Below, one piece after another: positions 6,218 through 14,922 of a stretch of 45,144 bases of DNA. The position numbers and the translations under genes were made by a program. How positions within the stretch are numbered: the first letter of the stretch is position 1; each line of letters starts with the position of its first letter. Source of the DNA: Deltaproteobacteria bacterium. Its GTDB lineage: Bacteria; Desulfobacterota; Desulfomonilia; UBA1062. The stretch covers positions 1-45,144 of the forward strand of contig JAKLDU010000007.1 of assembly GCA_022703355.1 (NCBI GenBank), written 5' to 3'. The notes beneath the pieces are model-generated. The model worked only from the letters and a program-made list of their open reading frames with translations, was not told where the DNA came from and ran no database searches.

Positions 6218-8449
6218 ATGATGAAGAAACTAACGGCGCCTACCACTGCTTGCGGAATCCTGTTCATCCTGACGATCGTTTTCTTTGCCAAGAACCTGTT
6301 TTTTTCTCCCGGGACCTTCATTGGCGGGGTAGATGTCATCGGGTCTTTTTACTGGAACGAAATGTTCGTCAAGGAGTCGTTCCTGTCGGGAAGCATTCCA
6401 CTCTGGAACCCTTATTACTATTGCGGCCACCCTTTCCTGGCCAATCCGTCCCCATTTACCTTCTACCCTGCAACATTATTTTATGTGTTCCTGCCTTTGC
6501 CTTTGGCGTTCAGCATAGACACAGTTCTCCATGTATTCGCAGCCGCCATGGGCATGTTCTTCTTTGTCAGAACCGTCACAAGCTCCACAAAGGCCGGGTT
6601 GGCCTCTGCCATCGTATACAGCCTCAGCGGGTATTTCATGGAAAGGATAGCTGCAGGGCATGTTCCCTTGATACACGCGGCTGCGCTCGTCCCATGGATT
6701 TTTTATTTCACAGAAAAAGCACTCAAAGCCGACCGGGTGAGAAATTTAGTATTGGCAGGCATCTTCCTTGGCTTGCAGATACTCGGTGGAGATCCGCACA
6801 TCAGTTACCTCACCTCACTGTTCCTGGCTTTATACTTTCTCTTGAGGGTGATGCTTGATCAAAGGCCCGTGCCTATGAATGGGCGAATGAAGGGGTTATC
6901 ATTTTTCCTCCTCATACCCCTCATTGCATTCGGTATCAGCGCAATCCAGGTACTGCCTTCAATGGAATTCAGGTCACTGAGCGACAGGACGAGCAATACT
7001 TTTGAATTCGTATCCCAGGGATCTTTTTCACCTGCACAGTTTTTCTTACTGCTGGTTCCCAAGCCCATGACATCGATGCTGGCCTCTGATTGGGAGACTG
7101 CGTGCTACGTGGGGATCCTGTCGCTCTTCCTCGCATTCATTGGGTTGTTTTTCTCAAGAAACAAAAAATATGCCCTGTGCACAGGAATCATGCTGTTCAT
7201 TGCGATCACCTTCATCCTGGGAAGCTATACCCCGCTGTATTACCTGTACTACAAACTTCTGCCCATGCTGTCGACATTTCGCATCCCGGCAAGGGCCACG
7301 GTAATCGTTGATTTCCTCATGTCTCTCCTCGCAGGCCTGGGCCTTTGCCATATTGCTGAGTATTCCTTGAGTCGGGCGCAGAAATCAATTATCGTGGGCA
7401 GTTGTGCAGTAGTTTTCTGCATCCTGTTCCTTGGGGCCTGGAAAATGCGGATCCCCTTGAGTTCCAAGGAGATGATCAGCGCGATCCTGTTTCTGGTCTG
7501 CAGCCTTGCCCTGCTCAGCACCCTTTTCTCAGTGAAAAATAAAGAATCCATTGCCAGGCTGTTCATAGCCTTTTTGTTCATCGACCTATACCTTGTTTAT
7601 TCACCGCTCATTCCCCGCTTGAGCGAAAAAAGTCTTTTAAAAGAGATGCCATTCGAGCAGGTTTTCAAGGAGGATCCCGGACAATACAGGGTCGCCGTGC
7701 CCGGCTACGGGCCGGGCCAATACGGCCTGCCCTCAAGAGGGGTGAAAGGTCATTATCATGGGATTAACGGAAGCACACCAATAATACTGAAAGACTACTT
7801 TGACTTTATATACGGCATGGCAACAATCACTCCGCCGGAGTTGTTCCGGCACACGTTTGCACAGGATCTGTTTCAAAATAACGGTGCGGCTTTCAGTTCC
7901 AAGATCCTGGGTGTCAAGTATGCAATAGTGGAGACCCCATCAGGTTATCTCATGACCAGGGCTGACTGGCATATGCCCCGAGCAGCACTGGTGGAAAACT
8001 CCATCATATCTCCCAGGAAAGAAGATCATCTCGCATACATGAAAGATCCACAATTCGACCCGTTGAAGACGATTATTCTGGAAAAGGGCATAAGACCATA
8101 CACACAAGAACTCACATCAGAGAATGGGAAACCCCATGCAGGGGAAACGGTCCGGATCAGGAACTACGAGCCCAACAGGATAGACTTGGAAGTTCGCTCT
8201 CCGTCCCACGCCTTCTTGCTTTTGAGCGAGCTTTACTGTCCCGGATGGAAGGCCTATGTGGATGGAAAGAAAGAGGAGGTCCTGAGGGCAGACTATGTCC
8301 TCAGGGCGGTCCGTGTGCCCACAGGTGAGCATTCCGTATCATTTGTGTATCGGCCGGGGAGTTTCTTCCAGGGCCTTGCATTAACACTGATTACACTCTT
8401 TTCCCTTCCGGTTCTCTGGCTTGTGTATTATAAGAGGAAAGGTGCCTGA
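6218..8449 (+). CDS. YfhO-family multi-pass membrane protein
   Basis: A 743-aa polytopic membrane protein with about a dozen hydrophobic segments. After the first segment come a GGVD motif and SGSIPLWNPYYYCGHP, characteristic of the YfhO family and of GT-C-like lipid-linked glycosyl enzymes. The C-terminus has the beta-rich ELYCPGWKAYVDG segment also seen in YfhO proteins, then a final membrane helix. Such proteins act in glycosylation of envelope polymers. ATG 6218 is chosen because AGGGG ends 7 bases upstream; the adjacent GTG 6215 and ATG 6221 are alternatives. It opens a polysaccharide gene block that is visibly AT-richer than its flanks, suggesting transfer. Confidence 0.85.
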   Translation: MMKKLTAPTTACGILFILTIVFFAKNLFFSPGTFIGGVDVIGSFYWNEMFVKESFLSGSIPLWNPYYYCGHPFLANPSPFTFYPATLFYVFLPLPLAFSIDTVLHVFAAAMGMFFFVRTVTSSTKAGLASAIVYSLSGYFMERIAAGHVPLIHAAALVPWIFYFTEKALKADRVRNLVLAGIFLGLQILGGDPHISYLTSLFLALYFLLRVMLDQRPVPMNGRMKGLSFFLLIPLIAFGISAIQVLPSMEFRSLSDRTSNTFEFVSQGSFSPAQFFLLLVPKPMTSMLASDWETACYVGILSLFLAFIGLFFSRNKKYALCTGIMLFIAITFILGSYTPLYYLYYKLLPMLSTFRIPARATVIVDFLMSLLAGLGLCHIAEYSLSRAQKSIIVGSCAVVFCILFLGAWKMRIPLSSKEMISAILFLVCSLALLSTLFSVKNKESIARLFIAFLFIDLYLVYSPLIPRLSEKSLLKEMPFEQVFKEDPGQYRVAVPGYGPGQYGLPSRGVKGHYHGINGSTPIILKDYFDFIYGMATITPPELFRHTFAQDLFQNNGAAFSSKILGVKYAIVETPSGYLMTRADWHMPRAALVENSIISPRKEDHLAYMKDPQFDPLKTIILEKGIRPYTQELTSENGKPHAGETVRIRNYEPNRIDLEVRSPSHAFLLLSELYCPGWKAYVDGKKEEVLRADYVLRAVRVPTGEHSVSFVYRPGSFFQGLALTLITLFSLPVLWLVYYKRKGA

Positions 8450-8479
8450 CGGCGTTAGAGAATTTTTGGAGGACAGCTT

Positions 8480-9676
8480 GTGAAAAACAACGAATATGAC
8501 ATTTGCATTGTGGGCGGGTTAGGCCACATTGGTCTGCCTTTGGGGATTTCATTTGCAGCGGCTGGAAAGAAGGTTGTGTTGTATGATATCAATAAAGACT
8601 CGCTGGCAACTGTCAGTGAAGGGAAAATGCCTTTTCAGGAAACTGGTGCCGAGAGCGTTCTCAAAAAAGTCATCAACAAGAACCTTTTCTTGTCTCATGA
8701 AAGAGCATCCATCTCGAAGGCGCATTTTGTTGTTGTGGTAATAGGCACGCCGGTTGATAAGCATTTGAATCCTGATTTCACCGTATTCATAAATTTCTTT
8801 GATGACATATTGGACTCCATCGACAACAGCCAGCATGTGCTCTTGAGGAGCACGGTCCTGCCCGGCACTACTGACAGGGTCAGAAGATACCTGCAGTCAA
8901 AGGGAAAGAACGTGAAATTATCCTTCTGCCCCGAGCGGATTGCCGAAGGGAAGGCAATGGAAGAACTTCACGTTCTCCCGCAGATAGTTTCGGCATTTGA
9001 CGAGACATCTTTCGAAGAGGCAAGGGAACTGTTTCTGTGCCTGACGGACGAGGTAATATTTCTAAGCCCCAAGGAGGCAGAATTAGCGAAGTTGTTCACG
9101 AACGTCTGGAGGTACATCCAGTTCGCTACCGCCAACCAGTTTTATCAGATTGCAACCCAGGAGGGACTTGATTTTTATAAGATATATTCCGCCGTCACGC
9201 AAAACTATCCGAGGGCCCAGAACTTCCCGGCTGCAGGCCTGGCCGCAGGTCCATGCCTGTTCAAGGACACCATGCAGCTTGCATCCTTCAGCAACAACAG
9301 TTTCTTCCTGGGCCACGCGGCAATGCTCATCAATGAAGGCCTGCCCAACTTTATTGTTGAGAAGCTGAAGGTAAAGTATAGTCTTATCGAGAAAACGGTG
9401 GGCATTCTCGGTATGGCCTTCAAGGCGAACAGTGATGACAAGAGAGAGTCACTTTCATACAAACTGAAGAAACTCCTTGAAGTCGAGTCGAAGAAGGTGC
9501 TCTGTACCGACATCTATATAAAGGAAAAAGGATTTGTGTCTGCTGAAAGACTCGTCAAGGATTCTGACATCATAATTTTGGCTGCACCGCACAGGGAATA
9601 CAAGGACCTCACCATCAATAAGCGAAAGCCGATCATCGATATCTGGAATTTCTATGGCAGGGGAGGTCAGATCTGA
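8480..9676 (+). CDS. Nucleotide-sugar dehydrogenase (UDP-glucose/UDP-ManNAc dehydrogenase family)
   Basis: A 398-aa NAD-dependent four-electron dehydrogenase that would oxidise a UDP- or GDP-sugar to the uronic acid. The N-terminal Rossmann motif is IVGGLGHIGLPLG. The central domain has SFCPERIAEGKA, and the catalytic cysteine is probably Cys259 in GLAAGPCLFKDT. The C-terminal UDP-binding domain has ILGMAFKANSDDKRES. Wording around the catalytic site is divergent from the usual GxGGxC, so the sugar is uncertain. The GTG start has GGAGGA 6 bases upstream. Its stop abuts the next gene's ATG, so the two enzymes are probably made together. Confidence 0.88.
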   Translation: MKNNEYDICIVGGLGHIGLPLGISFAAAGKKVVLYDINKDSLATVSEGKMPFQETGAESVLKKVINKNLFLSHERASISKAHFVVVVIGTPVDKHLNPDFTVFINFFDDILDSIDNSQHVLLRSTVLPGTTDRVRRYLQSKGKNVKLSFCPERIAEGKAMEELHVLPQIVSAFDETSFEEARELFLCLTDEVIFLSPKEAELAKLFTNVWRYIQFATANQFYQIATQEGLDFYKIYSAVTQNYPRAQNFPAAGLAAGPCLFKDTMQLASFSNNSFFLGHAAMLINEGLPNFIVEKLKVKYSLIEKTVGILGMAFKANSDDKRESLSYKLKKLLEVESKKVLCTDIYIKEKGFVSAERLVKDSDIIILAAPHREYKDLTINKRKPIIDIWNFYGRGGQI

Positions 9677-10696
9677 ATGAAGATTCTCGTAACCGGTTCG
9701 GCAGGATTCATTGGCGGGTACGTCGTTCAGGAACTCCTGGATCATGATCATGAAGTGGTGGGGATCGACAATTTCTCCAAATACGGGAAGTCGGAAAAGA
9801 GCTACGACAAGCACCCAGGGTACAGATTCGTCGAGGGGGACGCCAAGGATACCGGTCTGCTCAAGGATTTGTTGGCTGATTGCGATCAGATACTTGCCGG
9901 TGCCGCAATGATCGGGGGTATATCCTACTTTCACGAATTCGCTTATGACCTGTTGGCCGAGAATGAGAGGATCCTTGCCTCGACATTCGATGCGGCCATA
10001 TCGGCGTTTAAGGATATGAGGCTCCGGAAGATCAACGTGATGTCTTCTTCGATGGTGTTCGAAAGCACGGCTGTCTACCCAACGCCAGAAGGAGAGCAAT
10101 TCCGCTGCCCGCCGCCCCTTTCCACGTACGGTTTCCAGAAGCTCGCATGTGAGTACTATGCAAAGGGGGCATGGGAGCAATACCGCATGCCCTATACTAT
10201 CATAAGGCCGTTCAACTGCGTAGGCATCGGTGAAAAGAGGGCGCTCTGCGACAAGGTGGTATTGTCCGGAAATGTCAAACTGGCAATGAGCCATGTGGTC
10301 CCTGACCTCGCGCAGAAGGTTCTGAAAGGGCAGGACCCGCTGCATATCCTGGGGAATGGAAGCCAGATACGGCATTACACCTACGGGGGGGATCTGGCCG
10401 AAGGCATCAGGCTGTGTATCGAATCGGACAAGGCTTACAATGAAGATTTTAACCTCTCTACGCCGGTATCGACGACAGTGCTCGAACTGGCGGAGACGAT
10501 CTGGAAGAAGGTCAATGTGGATAGGCCCTTCCGGTACGTTTCGGATGATCCTTTTGAATACGATGTTCAGAAGCGCGTCCCCTCTGTCGATAAGGCAAAA
10601 CGAATCCTGGGTTTCGAGGCAAAAACTACCATTTCCTCTGCCCTTGATGAAATCATTCCATGGGTAGAAAAGCAGATCGAGATAGGAGGGATCTGA
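9677..10696 (+). CDS. NAD-dependent epimerase/dehydratase (extended SDR)
   Basis: A 339-aa extended short-chain dehydrogenase that would epimerise or dehydrate a nucleotide sugar. It starts with the TGSAGFIGGYV nucleotide-binding motif. The catalytic serine is in VMSSSMVF and the Y-x-x-x-K pair is Tyr151/Lys155 in TYGFQKLA. The C-terminal half carries IIRPFNCVG and GSQIRHYTYGGDLAEGI, typical of UDP-glucose 4-epimerase-like enzymes. Exact substrate unknown. It begins on the base after the dehydrogenase stop codon. Confidence 0.88.
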   Translation: MKILVTGSAGFIGGYVVQELLDHDHEVVGIDNFSKYGKSEKSYDKHPGYRFVEGDAKDTGLLKDLLADCDQILAGAAMIGGISYFHEFAYDLLAENERILASTFDAAISAFKDMRLRKINVMSSSMVFESTAVYPTPEGEQFRCPPPLSTYGFQKLACEYYAKGAWEQYRMPYTIIRPFNCVGIGEKRALCDKVVLSGNVKLAMSHVVPDLAQKVLKGQDPLHILGNGSQIRHYTYGGDLAEGIRLCIESDKAYNEDFNLSTPVSTTVLELAETIWKKVNVDRPFRYVSDDPFEYDVQKRVPSVDKAKRILGFEAKTTISSALDEIIPWVEKQIEIGGI

Positions 10697-10724
10697 TATC
10701 CTGACTGTACAGCAGTCATTTCTT

Positions 10725-10969
10725 ATGAACTTAACCGAGCTTTATGACAACAGGTTCAGTGAAAGAGAAATCAGAGAAAGAACGCCTTGTGGAAAGTCCT
10801 CTGTTCTTCTTCTCTTCAGCAGTATATTCCGGAGCAGGCTTGTGTGCTTGATATCGGGGCCGGCTTCTGCGAATTCATAAACAACATCAAGTGCACAGAG
10901 AAGTATCCAGTAGATATGAATAAGGATCTGTTATCGTCTACTTTCGTCATAGGAAGGAAACATGCATGA
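10725..10969 (+). pseudogene. Remnant of a SAM-dependent methyltransferase (frameshifted and truncated)
   Basis: From ATG 10725 the frame reads MNLTELYDNRFSEREIRERT, a plausible methyltransferase N-terminus, then loses sense near 10783. Moving one base restores a continuation (WKVLCSS...) containing VLDIGAGFCEFI, the SAM-binding motif I, and a second motif ending in VDMNKDL. After this about 12 more codons run to a stop at 10969, overlapping the next gene, so the rest of the domain (roughly 150 residues or more) is missing. The gene therefore has a one-base loss and a 3' deletion. Confidence 0.65.
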
Positions 10970-11678
10970 CAACTTGAGCATCCTCATACCCGTATACAAT
11001 GAAGCAGAGACGATTTCATCAACCCTGTCCGAGATCGAGGCAAAGATCAGAACTCCCCACGAAATAATGATCGTGTACGATTCTGAACAGGATACAACCC
11101 TCCCTGTTGCACGCAAGCATATGGAAGAATATCTGAATATTCGTCTTGCGAGGAATAAATATGGGCGGGGTGTACTGAACGCGATAAAGAGCGGCTTTGA
11201 AGATGCAGCCAACAGCGTGGTCCTGGTAGTGATGGCTGACCTTTCTGATGACCTCGGACAGGTGGACGGCATGTTTGCCAAGATCAACGAGGGTTGCGAC
11301 ATCGTCTGCGGTTCACGCTACATGAAAGGAGGAAAACAGATAGGAGGCCCATGGTTCAAGAAAGCGCTTTCGAGGATGGCAGGGGTCTCGCTTCACTATT
11401 TGATCGGCATACCCACCCACGACGTCACCAACAGTTTCAAGATGTACACCAAAAACATTCTCGACAATATCACCATCGAGAGCGGTGGCGGGTTCGAACT
11501 CGGTATGGAGATCACCATAAAGGCATACCTGAAAGGCTATAAAATATCTGAGGTTCCCAGTACATGGAGGGACAGGACTGCAGGCAAGTCCAATTTCAGA
11601 TTATGGAATTGGCTGCCAAGGTACTTCTCCTGGTATCTCTACGCTTTAAAGGGAAGATATATCACCCGCGTACAATAG
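10962..11678 (+). CDS. Glycosyltransferase family 2 (dolichol-phosphate-mannose-synthase-like)
   Basis: A 238-aa GT-A fold transferase. It opens with SILIPVYNEAETI, has the nucleotide-sugar region MIVYDSEQDTT, and an acidic motif MADLSDDL near residue 95 in place of the commoner DADxxh. KYGRGVLNAIKSGF and GSRYMKGGKQIGG match the DPM1-like branch, which moves a sugar from a nucleotide to polyprenyl phosphate. No membrane helix is evident apart from a hydrophobic patch in the middle. AAGGAA precedes the ATG. It follows the methyltransferase remnant and closes the polysaccharide block. Confidence 0.85.
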   Translation: MHDNLSILIPVYNEAETISSTLSEIEAKIRTPHEIMIVYDSEQDTTLPVARKHMEEYLNIRLARNKYGRGVLNAIKSGFEDAANSVVLVVMADLSDDLGQVDGMFAKINEGCDIVCGSRYMKGGKQIGGPWFKKALSRMAGVSLHYLIGIPTHDVTNSFKMYTKNILDNITIESGGGFELGMEITIKAYLKGYKISEVPSTWRDRTAGKSNFRLWNWLPRYFSWYLYALKGRYITRVQ

Positions 11679-11770
11679 TCATTGATTGATCACCCATCTG
11701 GTCTTACATTTACAGCGTTATTCAGTCGCCACTGAAAAAGCCCCACACGCATGGAAAAAGGAGCACTTGC

Positions 11771-11875
11771 ATGATGGCTTCTCCTGTGTTAATCAGGCTT
11801 CGTGGCACGTGGGCCGCTTCGGTGGAGGCCCCGCGTGCTCATAATTTTTTTGTGGAGCGGATATGTCTCAGGTGA
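11771..11875 (+). CDS. Putative thrS leader ORF (34 codons)
   Basis: ATGATG at 11771 follows AAGGAG (11758-11763) at an ideal 7-base spacing, a better start signal than that of thrS itself. The frame runs through the terminator-like hairpin at 11805-11851 and stops at 11873-11875, 13 bases inside thrS in another frame. It contains a single threonine codon (ACG 11807-11809), at the base of the hairpin's 5' arm. The arrangement would let ribosomes affect hairpin folding or couple to thrS. No known leader peptide family was recognised. Confidence 0.4.
   Translation: MMASPVLIRLRGTWAASVEAPRAHNFFVERICLR
11805..11851 (+). terminator. Terminator-like hairpin immediately before thrS (possible attenuator)
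   Basis: GCACG-T-GGGCC (11805-11815) pairs with GGCCC-CG-CGTGC (11827-11838), about 10 base pairs, and is followed 7 bases later by seven T residues (11845-11851). The thrS ribosome binding site begins right after, so any thrS transcript must read through it. Confidence 0.6.
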
Positions 11876-13743
11876 CAGTGGACGGCAGGGCCATCACAAC
11901 GGAAGGCTCGATACTGAAGGACGTCATAAAAAACAGGCGCGCGGTTGCGGCGCGGGTGGATGGGGTCCTTGTGGACCTGTCCTCACCGCTCAAGGAAGGG
12001 CAGGTGATGGAAACCGTCGACATGGACTCGAAGGAGGGCCTGGCCATCATCCGCCATTCCGCCTCCCACGTCATGGCCGAGGCCGTCAAGCAGCTCTTCC
12101 CCGGCGCAAAACCCACCATCGGGCCGTCCACCGAGGACGGGTACTATTACGACTTCGACTACGGCCAGAGTTTCTCTCCCGAAGACCTCGAGAAGATCGA
12201 AAAGAAAATGGAAGAGATCGCGAAGGAGGACCAGCCCTTCGTGCGCAGGGAAGTGAGCCGGGAAGAGGCGCTCGACATCTTCACGAAGAAGGGCGAGCCC
12301 TACAAGGTCGAGATCATCAACGACCTGCCTGCCGGCGTCGAGAGCGTGTCCCTCTACGAGCTGGGCTCCTTCCTCGACCTGTGCAGGGGCCCCCACGTGC
12401 CTTCCTCGGGCTTCGTGAAGGCCTTCAAGCTCATGTCCGTGGCGGGGGCCTACTGGCGGGGCGACGAAAAGAACAAAATGCTCCAGCGCATCTACGGCAC
12501 GGCCTTCGCCTCGCCCAAGGATCTCAAGGAGTACCTCACCCTACTGGAGGAGGCGAAGAAGCGCGACCACCGCAAGCTTGGCCGCGAGCTCGAGCTGTTC
12601 ATGTTCTCCGAGGACGCGGGGCCGGGGCTCGTCATCTACATGCCCAAGGGCGGCATGCTGCGCTCCCTCATTGAGGAGTTCGAGAAGAAGCTTCACTTCC
12701 GCAAGGGCTACGACATCGTCTACGGGCCGGCGATCCTGAGGGGCAGGCTCTGGGAGATCTCGGGCCACATGGACAACTACCGGGAGAACATGTACTTCAC
12801 CGAGCTCGACGAGCAGGTCTACGGCATCAAGCCCATGAACTGCCTTTCCCACATCCTCATTTACAAGTCCAAGGTCAGGAGCTACCGCGACCTGCCGCTG
12901 CGGTACTTCGAGCTGGGCAACGTCACGCGGAACGAGAAGTCCGGCGTGATCCACGGCCTGCTCAGGACCCGCCAGTTCACCCAGGACGACGCGCACATCT
13001 TCTGCCGCCCGGACCAGCTCATCGACGAGATCACCGCCATCATCGACATGGTGGCCGAGGTCATGGCGGTCTTCGGGTTTACCTACAGCATGGAGGTTTC
13101 CACCCGCCCCGAGCAGTCCATGGGGTCTGTCGAGATGTGGGACCTGGCCACCAAGGCGCTGACGGACGCCCTGGAGAAGAAGGGCCTGCCCTACGAGATC
13201 AACGAGGGCGACGGCGCGTTCTACGGCCCGAAGATCGACGTGAAGATCAAGGACGCCATCGGCCGCGAGTGGCAGTGCGCCACGATCCAGTGCGATTTCA
13301 ACCTCCCCGAGCGCTTCGATATCCACTACGTGGGCGCAGACGGCGAGAAGCACCGGCCGGTCATGCTCCACCGGGTCATCCTGGGCTCGCTGGAGCGCTT
13401 CATCGGCGTGCTCATCGAGCACTTCGCCGGCGCGTTCCCGGTGTGGATTGCTCCCGTGCAGGCGGTAGTCATGAATATCACGGACGCGCAGGGCGACTAT
13501 GCCGCCGGGGTGACGGCGAAGCTGAGGGCGAGCGATGTCCGCGTGGAGTTCGATTCGCGCAATGAAAAGATAGGCTTCAAGATCCGGGAGGCAAGGCTCC
13601 AGAAGGTCCCGTACATGCTCGTGATCGGCGACCGGGAGAAGGAGGAGGGGACCGTCACCGTCCGCGACCGGGGCGGTGAGCAGAAGGCCATGACGACAGA
13701 TGAGTTCATTCAGATGGTGAAAAGCGCACAGCCCGCGGTGTAA
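11863..13743 (+). CDS. thrS: Threonyl-tRNA synthetase
   Basis: ThrRS charges tRNA-Thr in the cytoplasm. The 626 aa cover an N-terminal TGS domain (about 1-62), the editing domain with the HxxxH pair His65/His69 and YYYDFDYG, and the class II catalytic core: motif 2 [13 protein letters not shown] and motif 3 [14 protein letters not shown]. An anticodon-binding domain is at the C-terminus. The zinc-ligand motif reads MNCLSH rather than the widespread MNCPGH; Cys and His are kept. GGAGCGG lies just upstream of the ATG. It heads thrS-infC-rpmI-rplT-pheS-pheT and follows a possible attenuator with its own small ORF. Confidence 0.97.
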   Translation: MSQVTVDGRAITTEGSILKDVIKNRRAVAARVDGVLVDLSSPLKEGQVMETVDMDSKEGLAIIRHSASHVMAEAVKQLFPGAKPTIGPSTEDGYYYDFDYGQSFSPEDLEKIEKKMEEIAKEDQPFVRREVSREEALDIFTKKGEPYKVEIINDLPAGVESVSLYELGSFLDLCRGPHVPSSGFVKAFKLMSVAGAYWRGDEKNKMLQRIYGTAFASPKDLKEYLTLLEEAKKRDHRKLGRELELFMFSEDAGPGLVIYMPKGGMLRSLIEEFEKKLHFRKGYDIVYGPAILRGRLWEISGHMDNYRENMYFTELDEQVYGIKPMNCLSHILIYKSKVRSYRDLPLRYFELGNVTRNEKSGVIHGLLRTRQFTQDDAHIFCRPDQLIDEITAIIDMVAEVMAVFGFTYSMEVSTRPEQSMGSVEMWDLATKALTDALEKKGLPYEINEGDGAFYGPKIDVKIKDAIGREWQCATIQCDFNLPERFDIHYVGADGEKHRPVMLHRVILGSLERFIGVLIEHFAGAFPVWIAPVQAVVMNITDAQGDYAAGVTAKLRASDVRVEFDSRNEKIGFKIREARLQKVPYMLVIGDREKEEGTVTVRDRGGEQKAMTTDEFIQMVKSAQPAV

Positions 13744-13750
13744 TCCATTA

Positions 13751-13780
13751 TTGACAACCGATCCATCTGTAGGTTACAAA
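13751..13780 (+). promoter_or_regulatory. Putative internal promoter for infC
   Basis: TTGACA (13751-13756), an 18-base spacer and TACAAA (13775-13780) lie in the 68-base gap between thrS and infC. This would let infC and the ribosomal protein genes be made independently of thrS. Confidence 0.5.
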
Positions 13781-13811
13781 GGCGCGTAATTTTAAAAATA
13801 TGGAGGGTGTT

Positions 13812-14351
13812 ATAGCTAAAGACGGCTTTAAAAGACCGGGGAAAGACAAGGATTCCATCAGGATCAATAACGCGATAAACGCCGAGAGCGTGCGTGTTAT
13901 CTCGCCCGATGGTGAGCAGTTGGGAATCATGACTGTCCCTGCGGCGCTCGACAGGGCGAGGGATTACACGATGGACCTCGTTGAAATCGCCCCGAAGGCC
14001 ACTCCCCCCGTATGCCGCATCATGGAGTACGGGAAGTTCAAGTACGAGAAGGCCAAGCGGGAAAGCGCCGCAAAGAAGAAGCAGACGGTCGTCGTCATCA
14101 AGGAAATAAAATTCAGGCCCAAGACCGACGAACATGACTACCTGTTCAAGCTGAACCACATCAGGCGGTTCTTGATGGCCAAGAACAAAGTAAAAGTAGT
14201 GGTACGCTTCCGGGGACGGGAGATCATACACATGGACAAGGGCATGGAAATGCTCGAGCGGATCAAGGTGGACGTGGTCGATCTGGCTACAGTGGAGTCG
14301 GACGCCAGGTCCGAAGGCCGCACCCTGATCATGATGCTTTCCCCGAAGTAG
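13812..14351 (+). CDS. infC: Translation initiation factor IF-3
   Basis: IF-3 binds the 30S subunit and checks the start codon. The sequence shows the N domain (SIRINNAINAESVRVI...GEQLGIMTV, LVEIAPKATPPVCRIMEYGKF) and the C domain (KEIKFRPKTDEHDY, VVVRFRGREIIHMDKG). The start is taken as ATA at 13812: GGAGG lies 5 bases upstream, and family alignment begins here. An ATG at 13800 in the same frame has no ribosome binding site and would itself be part of that GGAGG. Rare start codons (AUU, AUA) are a known device by which IF-3 limits its own synthesis. 179 aa from ATA. Confidence 0.95.
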   Translation: MAKDGFKRPGKDKDSIRINNAINAESVRVISPDGEQLGIMTVPAALDRARDYTMDLVEIAPKATPPVCRIMEYGKFKYEKAKRESAAKKKQTVVVIKEIKFRPKTDEHDYLFKLNHIRRFLMAKNKVKVVVRFRGREIIHMDKGMEMLERIKVDVVDLATVESDARSEGRTLIMMLSPK

Positions 14352-14366
14352 AAAGAGGAGCATGAG

Positions 14367-14561
14367 ATGAAGCTGAAAACAAACAGGAGCGCGGCAAAGA
14401 GGTTCACCTCAACCGGGAGCGGCAAGGTGAAAAGGAGCAAGGCGTATGCGAGCCACCTGCTCTCATCGAAGACCAGGAAGAGGAAACGCAACTTGAGAAA
14501 ATCGACACTCGTGGACTCCGCGAATCTCGGCGGCGTCAAGCGGATGTTGCCCTATATCTAA
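14367..14561 (+). CDS. rpmI: Large-subunit ribosomal protein bL35
   Basis: A 64-aa very basic protein starting MKLKTNRSAAKRF, with LRKSTLVDSANLGGVKRMLPY at the end, matching bL35 over its full length. AGAGGAG precedes the ATG. It lies 15 bases after infC and 12 before rplT, the universal order of this operon. Confidence 0.97.
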   Translation: MKLKTNRSAAKRFTSTGSGKVKRSKAYASHLLSSKTRKRKRNLRKSTLVDSANLGGVKRMLPYI

Positions 14562-14573
14562 GAGGACAGAGAA

Positions 14574-14921
14574 ATGCGAGTAAAACGCGGCAAGATCGGA
14601 GTCAGGAAGAAAAGGAAGCTCCACAGGCTGACCAAAGGCTTCGTGGGCGGCAGGAGAAATCTCCTCAGGGCGGCCAAGGAAACCCTGGACAAGGGACTGG
14701 CCTACGCCTATCGCGACCGGCGCCAGAAGAAGCGCGAGTTCCGCCGCCTGTGGATCGCGCGCATCAACGCGGCAGTCAGGGCGAGGGGCTTCACCTACTC
14801 GCGGTTCATCCACGCCCTCGACCTCAAAGGCGTGAACATCGACCGGAAGGTGCTCGCGGACATCGCCGTCACCGACCCGAAGGGATTTTCCTACATCGTG
14901 GAGAATGTGATTCAGGCCTAG
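14574..14921 (+). CDS. rplT: Large-subunit ribosomal protein bL20
   Basis: A 115-aa basic RNA-binding protein needed for 50S assembly. It shows the long N-terminal basic extension with KRKLHRLTKGFVGGRRN, then RDRRQKKREFRRLWIARINAAVR and the globular C-terminus FIHALDLKGVNIDRKVLADIA (partial quote). In E. coli bL20 represses this operon; no clear operator copy was recognised here. AGAGGA precedes the ATG and the stop is one base from pheS. Confidence 0.97.
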   Translation: MRVKRGKIGVRKKRKLHRLTKGFVGGRRNLLRAAKETLDKGLAYAYRDRRQKKREFRRLWIARINAAVRARGFTYSRFIHALDLKGVNIDRKVLADIAVTDPKGFSYIVENVIQA

Positions 14922-14922
14922 G

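Noticed and set aside
11803-11820. Sigma-54 -24/-12 promoter before thrS (TGGCACG)
   Set aside because: The -12 part lacks TTGC, and the motif is explained by the hairpin arm.
11679-11862. T-box leader of thrS
   Set aside because: No T-box sequence or specifier stem is visible.
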